DNA from: Bacteroidota bacterium
Lineage (GTDB): Bacteria > Bacteroidota > Bacteroidia > Chitinophagales > LD1
Reading direction: 5' to 3'
NCBI GenBank assembly: GCA_016715625.1
Contig: JADJZU010000012.1
Span: forward strand, 1 to 64,000
DNA length: 64,000 nt
The position numbers and the translations under genes were made by a program. Every line of letters starts with the position of its first letter. Position 1 is the stretch's first letter. The notes under the pieces were generated by a model. That model was not told where the DNA came from and made no database searches. It worked only from the letters and a program-made list of their open reading frames with translations. Of this stretch, positions 33,714-41,556 are shown piece by piece.

Positions 33714-35008
33714 TTATCGGTTCAGGAGTTTAAATAAAACGAAACTCAGCACCATTACTCCAAAAAAAACGGCTGCTAAAAATGTGTTGTAATACGTCAT
33801 GGCTAAGAGCGCTACTGATGCAATAACCAGCGCAATAATTGGAAAGTACGGAAAGAAGGGAACACGAAACGGGCGCTCCATATCGGGTTCTGTTTTGCGA
33901 AGCCGGAGAATAGCCAAGCAAGAAAATATGTATAAACAGATAGCGCCAAATACGGATACCGTAATAATATCTGCAGAGCGACCGGTGAACAACACGGCTA
34001 TGCCGATAAGCATATTCAAAATCAAAGCCCAATGCGGTGTTTGAAAACGAGGATGCACTTGACCAAAAAGGACAGGAAAATGCTTTGTTCTGCCAAATTC
34101 ATAGGTTGTTCGCCCTGCGGCTAACAATAGGCCATTGAAGGATGCCACAAATCCGAAAAGGCCAATGCTCACCAGCAAATGATACATCACTCCACTATTT
34201 CCGGTAATCTGAGCCAGAGCGGCCGGCAAAGGCGAATCACCAATTTTTGCCTGACTTACATTCTCCCAACCACCCACCCCTACAGCGGCAAACAAGGTAA
34301 CAAAAGCCAGTATGCCTAAAGTGGCCATACTGTAAGCAAAACCCTTTGTAATGTTTTTTTGTGGCTCTATCGTTTCCTCCGCCACATTTGCCAAACCCTC
34401 CATACCCAGAAAAAACCAGATGGCAAAAGGGATTGCAGCAAAAATACCCTCTACCCCATTCGGCAAGGGGTTCACTCTCATATTATCTAAATGAAAGTGG
34501 GGAAGCGTGAGTGCAGCGAACAGACTCAGTTCTGCCACGGCAATGATTGTAATAATGAGCTCAAAGGTGGCCGATATCTTGACTCCTAAAATATTGACCG
34601 TAGTAAAAAGAAAGTAAGCAATAACGGCAAACCAAAGTGCATCCACCCCGGCATCAACAAATGAAAATAAGAACCAATACCCAGAGCGATGGCGGGCGGA
34701 GCAAATACAAACTCTATCCATTGTGCCATGCCGGCCACAAATCCAAGGTCTTTGCCATAAGCACGACTCACATAATCGAACACACCACCCGCCTTTGGAA
34801 TAGCACATGCCAGCTCGGAATAGGACAGTGAAAAGGTGATATACATGATTAAGATAAACACCGTAGCAATACCGAGCCCAAGTGTTCCGCCTTTATCCAA
34901 GCCTATATTCCAACCAAAATACATACCGCTGATAACATAGCCCACGCCCAAGCCCCACAACATGAGCGGAGTAAGCGTTTTTTGAAGCGCATTGCTGTTT
35001 TTCTCCAT
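33714..35008 (-). CDS. APC-family amino acid/amine permease, frameshifted
   Basis: Starts MEKNSNALQKTLTPLMLWGLGVGYVISGMYFGWN at 35008, a classic APC N-terminus. Helices continue through GGVFDYVSRAYGKDLGF and PPAIALGIGSYF. There the frame breaks: adding one T to the run complementary to 34664-34667 joins it to FSFVDAGVDALWFAVIAYF and the rest down to LSFVLFKLLNR. Corrected, it is 431 residues with about 12 membrane helices. The second part contains EGLANVAEETIEPQ and GLLLAAGRTTYEFGR, both usual in amine/ethanolamine permeases of the APC family. It is the first gene of the minus-strand set, divergent from an ALDH at 35090. Likely substrate: an amine such as ethanolamine, by context. Confidence 0.87.
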
Positions 35009-35089
35009 AAGCGCAAGGTGGAAATATTTCCCGAAAATTGTTGTTATTCGTGCTTATCAATTATCTTCAACGTCCTAAATCGAAATATT

Positions 35090-36541
35090 ATGCAAGCCAC
35101 CGCTAACGAAATTCAAAACCTGCATATTCCTATTACCCCGAATACCAAACTCGAGGAAATTCTGCGCATTTACAATGCACAACAGAAAAACCTGCTGACA
35201 TTAAAAAACACTTCGATAGATGAGCGGCTGAAAAAAATTAAAGCCCTGGAGAAAGTGGTGCTCGCCAACCGAAAAAAAATTCAGGAGGCTTTGTTCAACG
35301 ATTTCAAAAAAGGTGCTTTGCAAACCGATTTCAGCGAGATATATCCTGTAGTGGCGGAGGCCCGCTTATACAAAAACAAACTCCACGAATGGGCTGCCAC
35401 GCTGGAGGTGGATACACCACTTAGCTTTGTAGGTTCCAACGCTAAAATTGTATATGAACCCAAAGGGCGAGTGCTCATTCTTACGCCCTGGAACTACCCT
35501 TTTCAAATTCCGCTTAAAAACATGATTGCGGCAGTAGCTGCCGGTAATGCAGTCATTATAAAACCCAGCGAGTTTACTCCGCATACGGCTGAAATGGTGG
35601 CGGAAATAGTGAAACAAGTATTTAGCGAAAATGAAGTAGCCGTAATTACAGGCGACCACTCTGTTTCACAGGAATTGCTGAACCTCCGCTTCGACCATAT
35701 TCACTTTACAGGCAGCCCGGCTATCGGCAAAGTAATTATGAAAAAAGCAGCAGAAACTTTGACAGCCGTTACGCTCGAACTCGGAGGTAAATCACCCACT
35801 ATTATTGACGAAACAGCCAACCTGAAAAAAGCAGCTCGTAATCTTATTTGGGCCAAATACCTGAACAGCGGACAAACATGCATCGCCTCTGATTATATCT
35901 ACATCCACGCCAGTAAAAAGGACGAGTTCATTCAACAAATGAAAGAGCAAACCCAGAAAGCTTTTGGCCATAATCCGCAGCAAACCGATGCCTATTGCCG
36001 CATTGTAAATGCTAAACATTTTGCACGCGTAAAACGATTGCTGGATGATGCTGTAGCCAAAGGGGCTAAGATCGAAGACGGAGGGAAAAGCGATGCCAGC
36101 GATAACTATTTTGGACCTACCCTGCTCACCAACATTACAGAGGACATGGCACTGATGCAGGAAGAAATTTTTGGACCGGTTCTGCCTGTGCTCACCTATA
36201 CCGATATTGATGAGGTAATTGCCTACATCAACAAAAACGAGAAGCCGCTTGCACTGTATATCTACAGCACCAAAAACAAAAACCAGGAGTATATCATCAA
36301 CAATACCAGTTCGGGCGCAGTGGGTATTAATGAATCGCTGATTCAAAACAGCCACCCTGAACTTCCCTTTGGTGGAGTCAACAACTCCGGTATTGGCAAA
36401 AGCCACGGCCATTGGGGTTTTAAAGAGTTCAGCAACGAAAAACCGGTGGTAAAAGCATGGAACGCCCCAAGCGATTTATTGACACCTCCATTCGGCAAAC
36501 TAAACCAAACGATAGTGGATGCCATGCTGAAGTTTTTATAA
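35090..36541 (+). CDS. Aldehyde dehydrogenase (class 3-like)
   Basis: 483 residues from the ATG at 35090; an in-frame start at 34982 lies inside the divergent permease gene and adds non-conserved sequence. Motifs: LTPWNYPFQIPLKNMIAAVAAG, IIKPSEFTPHT, Glu230 in TLELGGKSPTII, catalytic Cys264 in NSGQTCIASDYIYI, EEIFGPVLPV and the C-terminal PFGGVNNSGIGKSHGHWGF. It belongs to the fatty/aromatic aldehyde (class 3) type and is clearly different from the ALDH at 24565. It is transcribed divergently from the permease, with 81 bp between starts, so shared regulation is plausible. An element TATCTTCA upstream weakly resembles a -7 box. Confidence 0.92.
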   Translation: MQATANEIQNLHIPITPNTKLEEILRIYNAQQKNLLTLKNTSIDERLKKIKALEKVVLANRKKIQEALFNDFKKGALQTDFSEIYPVVAEARLYKNKLHEWAATLEVDTPLSFVGSNAKIVYEPKGRVLILTPWNYPFQIPLKNMIAAVAAGNAVIIKPSEFTPHTAEMVAEIVKQVFSENEVAVITGDHSVSQELLNLRFDHIHFTGSPAIGKVIMKKAAETLTAVTLELGGKSPTIIDETANLKKAARNLIWAKYLNSGQTCIASDYIYIHASKKDEFIQQMKEQTQKAFGHNPQQTDAYCRIVNAKHFARVKRLLDDAVAKGAKIEDGGKSDASDNYFGPTLLTNITEDMALMQEEIFGPVLPVLTYTDIDEVIAYINKNEKPLALYIYSTKNKNQEYIINNTSSGAVGINESLIQNSHPELPFGGVNNSGIGKSHGHWGFKEFSNEKPVVKAWNAPSDLLTPPFGKLNQTIVDAMLKFL

Positions 36542-36582
36542 TCGCAGCTACTTATCAATCACACCCATCGTAAATCAAAAGC

Positions 36583-37056
36583 ATGAATAAGAATTTTTTA
36601 TCTGCATTTCTCATCGTAGCTGTTTTCGCGGCTGCAGTACTCAACAGTTGTAAAAAAGACGAAGACTCGTTACCGCTGGAGCCTATCACAGTTTTGCTTC
36701 CGGATACGGCCATCACCCGATTATTTCCGGGCGATTCGCTGCCTATAAAAATCCAATTCACTACCGATCGCCCCATTAACTGGATACTGGGGAAATACGA
36801 TATTGATTCTGTAGATGTGGCTTATACCGCTACCTATCCTGATACGTTATTTTCAGTAAAGCTAGATACCATCGACCCGCGCGTTAACCTATATGAATGG
36901 AGTGGAGTGTATTTTGTGCCTGATACGTTGGATCCATATGATGTAGTTCGTTTTCGAGTATCCTTCGAAGCCGGCAAATCTACATTCACCACCGGACAAA
37001 ATTATCCGGCCGGCATAGTAAGTGCCAGCAAAGAGTTCAGGATTGATGTGCGCTAA
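36583..37056 (+). CDS. Hypothetical lipoprotein
   Basis: 157 residues. Residues 1-23 (SAFLIVAVFAAAVLNSC) form a lipoprotein signal with the lipid-modified Cys23, followed by KKDEDS, acidic at +3/+4 as is common for surface-exported Bacteroidota lipoproteins. The mature part is a beta-rich domain with several aromatic strands (YDIDSVDVAYTATYPDTLFSV, FRVSFEAGKSTFT) ending EFRIDVR. No family recognised. It follows the ALDH by 41 bp, and its own terminator lies about 20 bp past the stop. Confidence 0.8.
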   Translation: MNKNFLSAFLIVAVFAAAVLNSCKKDEDSLPLEPITVLLPDTAITRLFPGDSLPIKIQFTTDRPINWILGKYDIDSVDVAYTATYPDTLFSVKLDTIDPRVNLYEWSGVYFVPDTLDPYDVVRFRVSFEAGKSTFTTGQNYPAGIVSASKEFRIDVR

Positions 37057-37078
37057 TTCTCCGGCAATTCGATAACCG

Positions 37079-37115
37079 AAAAGCTTCTGAGCAAAATCAA
37101 ACTCAGAAGCTTTTT
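37079..37115 (+). terminator. Rho-independent terminator after the lipoprotein gene
   Basis: AAAAGCTTCTGAG - CAAAATCAAA - CTCAGAAGCTTTTT. Thirteen-base arms, T-tract at the end. Confidence 0.9.
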
Positions 37116-37122
37116 CATTTTG

Positions 37123-37130
37123 TAGCTTTG
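37123..37130 (+). promoter_or_regulatory. Bacteroidota -7 promoter box of pdxH
   Basis: TAGCTTTG, an exact match to the TAnnTTTG -7 element, 18 bp before the pdxH ATG and just after the preceding terminator. No clear TTG -33 box is seen. The short distance implies a leader of only about 10 nt. Confidence 0.65.
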
Positions 37131-37148
37131 CTATCAAATATTTGAGCC

Positions 37149-37787
37149 ATGCCCATTTCGCAAGACTTGCACCACCACAGGCGCAACTACACCAAACATG
37201 AATTGACCGAACATAAAATTTCGCCCAACCCCTATGAGCAATTTGGATGGTGGCTACAGGATGCCGGAGAGGCAAAAATTATGGAGCCCAACGCCATGAC
37301 CCTTTCTACTGCTACGAAAGAAGGACATCCCTCTTCAAGGATTGTATTACTAAAAGCATTTAATGAAAATGGGTTTGTATTTTACACGAACTACCACAGC
37401 CGAAAAGGAAAAGAAATTTCAGAAAATCCTTATGCGGCACTCCTGTTCTTTTGGGATGATTTAGAACGACAGGTGCGCATAGAAGGCACACTTGAAAAAG
37501 TGGAGGCGCATTTATCGGAAAAGTATTTTTCTGAGAGACCTTACGAGAGCAGGCTGAGTGCAATTGTAAGCGAACAGAGCGAGGAAATTCCTTCGCGCGA
37601 ATATCTGGAGGACAAATTAGAAGAGCTGAAAAAAGCCGGAGAAACTAAGCGCCCCGAAAACTGGGGGGGCGATGTATTGAAAGCTGACTACTTTGAATTT
37701 TGGCAAGGCAGAGCTAGCCGCCTTCACGACCGTATAGTGTATGAAAAGGAGCAAGGCGCCTGGAAAATCAAACGCCTTGCCCCTTAA
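37149..37787 (+). CDS. pdxH: Pyridoxamine 5'-phosphate oxidase
   Basis: 212 residues, the normal length. It oxidises pyridoxine- or pyridoxamine-5'-phosphate to PLP with FMN in the cytoplasm. Recognised from NPYEQFGWWLQDA, EPNAMTLSTATKEGHPSSRIVLLK, FYTNYHSRKGKEI, ALLFFWDDLERQVRIEG and the C-terminal FWQGRASRLHDRI, all conserved FMN/PLP-binding stretches. It has its own -7 box and converges directly (no gap) with the hydrolase gene at 37788. Confidence 0.97.
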   Translation: MPISQDLHHHRRNYTKHELTEHKISPNPYEQFGWWLQDAGEAKIMEPNAMTLSTATKEGHPSSRIVLLKAFNENGFVFYTNYHSRKGKEISENPYAALLFFWDDLERQVRIEGTLEKVEAHLSEKYFSERPYESRLSAIVSEQSEEIPSREYLEDKLEELKKAGETKRPENWGGDVLKADYFEFWQGRASRLHDRIVYEKEQGAWKIKRLAP

Positions 37788-39659
37788 TTATTCCACCACT
37801 AGTTTTTGTATTGTGCCTCCCGCTTGCACCAGGTAGACATCTGCCGATAGATTCAGGTCTTTCAGTTTTGTTTGCAGAGCAGTAATTGGTTTACTAACCA
37901 AAACTCTTCCGTTCAAATCTACGATAGAAAGCATTTCGCCTACTTGTGATGGACTGCACTGTAGCCACAAAGTGCCATCTTCCGGCAAAGGATTGGGATA
38001 CATCACCAATCCACCCACTGGTGAAATATCTTCTAGTCCAATGATTGTAAAATTCACGGGTTGCGAACTGCCAACGCATCCATTCACATCACTCACCACG
38101 ACCGAATAATTACCAGAGCTCGTAACAACCGGTATAGACTGTGCGGTCTCGTTAGGCAATAAATTTCCGTTGAAATACCACTGATAGCTAACAGCATTAG
38201 TGGTACAGGTTACTCCATTGCCCTGTACCACGGCCACGGGTTGCGGGGTATCTACCACGGCAATGGGCTGCTGGAACTGTGCAGAGCCACAAGCATTATA
38301 AACAGTCAATGAAATATTTCCCGAGGAGTTTACATTAATAATGGGAGTAGAAGTATTTTGATTGGCTCCAACAAAACTCCAATTGCCGGGCACAGACCAT
38401 GCAAAACTGTCAACATTCGTGGTGATTGCCGCATAATAAATACCGGCACCACTTCCTTCGCACACATTTTCTGTGCCGTTGATGGCGCTGATAGTTGGTA
38501 ATGGAAGTGCAGTGATATTCTGTGCAGCAGGCGAACTATTTCCACAGCCATTCACAGCAACAACACTCAAAGAGCCTCCCGTGGCACCCGATGTTATAAG
38601 AATGGCCGTAGAGTCAAGCGGAGCACCTGACCAGCCCTGTGGTAGCGACCAATTATAGGTATCGGCACCTGACACAGCCGGTATAGAATACCAACCAGAA
38701 GTGCCCGGGCAAATACTACCAGAGCCTGTAATAGCCGAAGGTGTTCCCAGATTAGAAGGTACTACTACAATCCCTTTTTGTGATGATGTAGTTGTGCCGC
38801 AATCGTTTTGTGCTGTTACAGACACTTGCCCCCCTGCATTGCCGGAAGTTACGACAATGACATTGGTACCAGTGCCCGAGTTAATGCTCCAGCCGTTGGG
38901 CAGAGTCCAGTTGAAGGTGACACCACTTTGATTCACCACAGATAAGTTAATATTAGAGATGCCGGAGCATACGGTGTCGTTCCCCGTAATGGACGAAGGG
39001 AGAAATGGTGGAAAGTTTTCGGATACGGAAACAGAAACAGAAGGAAGCAGACAAGTGCCATTGCCCACTACCAGCGAGTAGGCTCCGGCTGTAGAAGCAG
39101 ATATCGTGGAAGCGGTTGAATTATCGTTCCAGGTGTAATTAAAGCCGGCAGGCGATGCCGAAAGCGTTGTGCTGCTACCGTTGCAGAAAAAATTATCGCC
39201 TGTGATGGCTGCGGATGAAGGGGTAATGTTTGAACAGGATGAAGCTTTCGAGTTTACAACATCTGAGTTATATGTACTTTCAAACTCAGTCCAAGCCGAA
39301 CAATCACTCTTTAAATAGTAGCGTAAAAAAGGTAGAAGATACTTAAATACCTGCCGTTGTTGCTGGACAATTGAAAGAGGTGTATTACTACAAAAAGATA
39401 AGCCTTCACCAGCATAACACAATGTTGCCCCTGGGTCTGAGAATTGACAATGTGTTCCATCTAAAATATTAATGTAGTATTTGCATGCTGACGTTGCACT
39501 GTCATACATAGGTCGTTGGTTCGTAGCAGGAGCTGCGACACAATCTCTTGAACCTGCAAAGGCAAGATATGGCTTGTTTAGAAATTTTGCTGCTGCTATC
39601 GATGATGGATTTGTATTTGCGGCAGCAAAAGTAAAGTAACAGGTTGCAGGAGTACCATA
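37788..39659 (-). CDS. Secreted T9SS alpha/beta hydrolase, C-terminal part after an in-frame stop
   Basis: This frame continues that of 39660-40130 after a TAA codon. It carries the rest of the hydrolase fold: the acid residue region KPYLAFAGSRDCVAAP and the likely catalytic His in NILDGTHCQFSDP. Then come about five Ig/PKD-like repeats (ITGDNFFCNGSS, ITGNDTVCSGIS, ITGSGSICPGTS, INGTENVCEGSG) and a type A T9SS sorting domain (MYPNPLPEDGTLWLQC ... SADVYLVQAGG). A gene caller would begin it at the internal ATG at 39509 (573 residues), but such a protein would lack a signal peptide. Since all three catalytic positions survive across the stop, the gene was recently functional or is read through. 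Confidence 0.85.
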   Translation of the reverse strand, partial: YGTPATCYFTFAAANTNPSSIAAAKFLNKPYLAFAGSRDCVAAPATNQRPMYDSATSACKYYINILDGTHCQFSDPGATLCYAGEGLSFCSNTPLSIVQQQRQVFKYLLPFLRYYLKSDCSAWTEFESTYNSDVVNSKASSCSNITPSSAAITGDNFFCNGSSTTLSASPAGFNYTWNDNSTASTISASTAGAYSLVVGNGTCLLPSVSVSVSENFPPFLPSSITGNDTVCSGISNINLSVVNQSGVTFNWTLPNGWSINSGTGTNVIVVTSGNAGGQVSVTAQNDCGTTTSSQKGIVVVPSNLGTPSAITGSGSICPGTSGWYSIPAVSGADTYNWSLPQGWSGAPLDSTAILITSGATGGSLSVVAVNGCGNSSPAAQNITALPLPTISAINGTENVCEGSGAGIYYAAITTNVDSFAWSVPGNWSFVGANQNTSTPIINVNSSGNISLTVYNACGSAQFQQPIAVVDTPQPVAVVQGNGVTCTTNAVSYQWYFNGNLLPNETAQSIPVVTSSGNYSVVVSDVNGCVGSSQPVNFTIIGLEDISPVGGLVMYPNPLPEDGTLWLQCSPSQVGEMLSIVDLNGRVLVSKPITALQTKLKDLNLSADVYLVQAGGTIQKLVVE

Positions 39660-40130
39660 TTAAGCTGACAGTACAGTAGCGCCACCACCCATGCTATGTC
39701 CTCCAATTGCTCCCTTTGATACCACCTTTTGGTAAAACGGAGAAGCTGCATTTGAAGCACTTTCCTGAATTAATTTATCATAAATAAAAATGAAATCTTG
39801 AGCATAATTTGAGTGACTTGGACTTAAACTTCCCTCTGTTGTAGGCAACGCAACTATATAACCAAGTTTTGCTAAAGTGTCACTGTAGGCAGGGTATGAA
39901 CTAGCATTTATTTGAAAACCATGACCTAATATCACAAATGGAAAGGTTCCATTTGCTACAGAGGTATTACTACCGGCCGAAACTGCGGGGTAGTAGAATA
40001 AAACACCTACTGAACGGTTGCTTCTAGCGGGATCTGTCCATGTTATAGTTCGAGTTCCCACAGGAAAAACCTGAGCTGAAAGAGCAATGCTTAGGCCAGT
40101 AACAAATAGGGTTATAACGTATCTTAGCAT
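39660..40130 (-). CDS. Secreted T9SS alpha/beta hydrolase, N-terminal part
   Basis: 156 codons from the ATG at 40130, with signal peptide MLRYVITLFVTGLSIALSAQ. Hydrolase features: FPFVILGHGFQINASSYPAYS (oxyanion strand) and nucleophile elbow GGHSMGGGATVLSA. This matches chlorophyllase/PAF-acetylhydrolase-like or dienelactone-like esterases that target the cell surface. A TAA at 39662-39660 then ends it; the same frame continues as YGTPATCYFTFAAANTNPS, exactly the expected next strand. No frameshift is needed to join them, so this is a nonsense substitution rather than an indel. The intact product would be about 780 residues. Substrate unknown. Confidence 0.83.
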   Translation of the reverse strand: MLRYVITLFVTGLSIALSAQVFPVGTRTITWTDPARSNRSVGVLFYYPAVSAGSNTSVANGTFPFVILGHGFQINASSYPAYSDTLAKLGYIVALPTTEGSLSPSHSNYAQDFIFIYDKLIQESASNAASPFYQKVVSKGAIGGHSMGGGATVLSA

Positions 40131-40260
40131 AGGTTGAAATTTTTTAATATTCAGTTATCTACAAACAAACCTAACCAATTTCAGTTTTCGAACAAGCGTT
40201 CGAATTTTTTGGCTTTTGTTAAAATTTGTCCATTCTAAATCGGGGCTTATTATTGTATAT

Positions 40261-40770
40261 ATGAACAAAATACTGGTGTCGGTCCTATTATCCTTTTTAC
40301 TTTTTCAGGTAAATGCTCAGGTAGACGCGCGAAAAAACATCGTTGGAAAATGGAAAGTGTCGGCCATGGAAGCCGATGGTGAACGTTTTGATTTTTCGAA
40401 TCCCGAAAAATTTGCTGAATCAATGTATGCCAATGACCTAAGAAAAGACTCTACAAAAGTTTTTACGCAGGAAGACAGTTCTGCGGTGGCCTTTGCAGCC
40501 GCCATTCTCTATGTCATTTTCAGAGACATGCAATTTGAATTTAAGTCAAATGGCAAATTCAGCATGATCCTATCAGCAGAACTTGGAGGAGAAAAAAAGA
40601 CAGAAAAATCGGAAGGTAAATACGCTATTAAAGGCTCCGCTATTGAAATGACTGAAGCCAAAAAGAAAGAGAAGCAATCTGTAGATTTTACCATGCCCGA
40701 TAAGCGCACCCTTATCCTGTCAAAATTCAGAAAGACAGACAATATGAATCTGGTGCTGGTAAAATACTAA
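40261..40770 (+). CDS. Lipocalin-like secreted protein
   Basis: 169 residues from the ATG at 40261; the frame from 40216 adds 15 residues ahead of the signal peptide MNKILVSVLLSFLLFQVNAQ. The mature start NIVGKWKVSAMEADGE followed by MQFEFKSNGKFSMIL and EGKYAIKGSAIEMTEAK and ending NMNLVLVKY has the strand order of lipocalin-like families (GxWxv... f...G.f) found widely in Bacteroidota. It probably binds a small hydrophobic ligand in the periplasm, or is a structural beta-barrel; no ligand can be named. It converges with the MBL hydrolase, one base apart. Confidence 0.75.
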   Translation: MNKILVSVLLSFLLFQVNAQVDARKNIVGKWKVSAMEADGERFDFSNPEKFAESMYANDLRKDSTKVFTQEDSSAVAFAAAILYVIFRDMQFEFKSNGKFSMILSAELGGEKKTEKSEGKYAIKGSAIEMTEAKKKEKQSVDFTMPDKRTLILSKFRKTDNMNLVLVKY

Positions 40771-40771
40771 G

Positions 40772-41431
40772 CTAGGCAGCAAAGAAAAATTCCCGATTCA
40801 AAAACGGATTCGATTTTCGCTCATGAGCTACGGTAGTTTCGGGACCATGTCCGCTGTAAATTTTTACATCATCGGGTAAGGTCATCAGTTTCTGTGTGAT
40901 GGTTTCAAAAAGGGTTTTGCCATCGGCACCCGGCAAATCATAACGCCCCACACTGCCTCTGAAAATCACATCTCCGGCTATTAAAATTTTATCGGCTTCG
41001 CTGTAAAATGAAATGCTTCCGGGCGAATGGCCGGGCGTAAAAAATACTTTCAGTGTGGTATTGCCAAACTTTACTTCATCAGCTTCCTCCAGATAGTTCG
41101 CAGGCTCGGGCGAAGCCTCCAAAGTAAACCCGAACAGCCCTTGATAATCAAGCGCGCGATACATTACTTCCAACTCCAACCGGTGAAACTGTGGCAACAA
41201 GCCATAGGTGTCACAGATAAATTTATTGCCCGGAAAATGGTCTATATGACAATGTGTGTTGAGCAAAAGCACAGGGCTTAATCCATGTGCGGTAATGGTT
41301 TGCACCAATTCATGTCGCTCTACCTCGTTATTGCACCCGGGATCAATGATGGCGCACTGACGGGTTTCATCGGCTAATACATAAGTATTTTCGGAAAATG
41401 GATTGAATGTATGTTTGTAAATCTTGAGCAT
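40772..41431 (-). CDS. MBL-fold metallo-hydrolase (glyoxalase II-like)
   Basis: 219 residues from the ATG at 41431 (MLKIYKHTFNPFSENTYV); the frame reaches back to 41473 but that extension is not conserved. Zinc motif THCHIDHFPG (His60, His62, Asp64, His65), downstream FFTPGHSPGS (third His), and the metal-bridging Asp in LIAGDVIFRGSVGR. IYSGHGPETTVAHE is the last His region. This is the glyoxalase II-like branch that hydrolyses thioesters such as S-lactoylglutathione or relatives. Substrate not certain because Bacteroidota often lack glutathione. Cytoplasmic. Confidence 0.9.
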   Translation of the reverse strand: MLKIYKHTFNPFSENTYVLADETRQCAIIDPGCNNEVERHELVQTITAHGLSPVLLLNTHCHIDHFPGNKFICDTYGLLPQFHRLELEVMYRALDYQGLFGFTLEASPEPANYLEEADEVKFGNTTLKVFFTPGHSPGSISFYSEADKILIAGDVIFRGSVGRYDLPGADGKTLFETITQKLMTLPDDVKIYSGHGPETTVAHERKSNPFLNREFFFAA

Positions 41432-41556
41432 GAATGCAATTTGTTTATGTTTAGACCTAAGTAACAAGAACACGTCAAGCGCTCAGAAGTTCGCCTTGGC
41501 AATGGTAGCTTGTTGCCACAAAACAAATATTCTTTCGATACGTTTTCAGATAGTTC

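Noticed and set aside
980..39662. Reassigned TAA codon as explanation for the two in-frame TAA codons
   Set aside because: TAA is the normal stop of many intact genes here, including the cytochrome, anmK and both ALDH-type genes, so reassignment is untenable.
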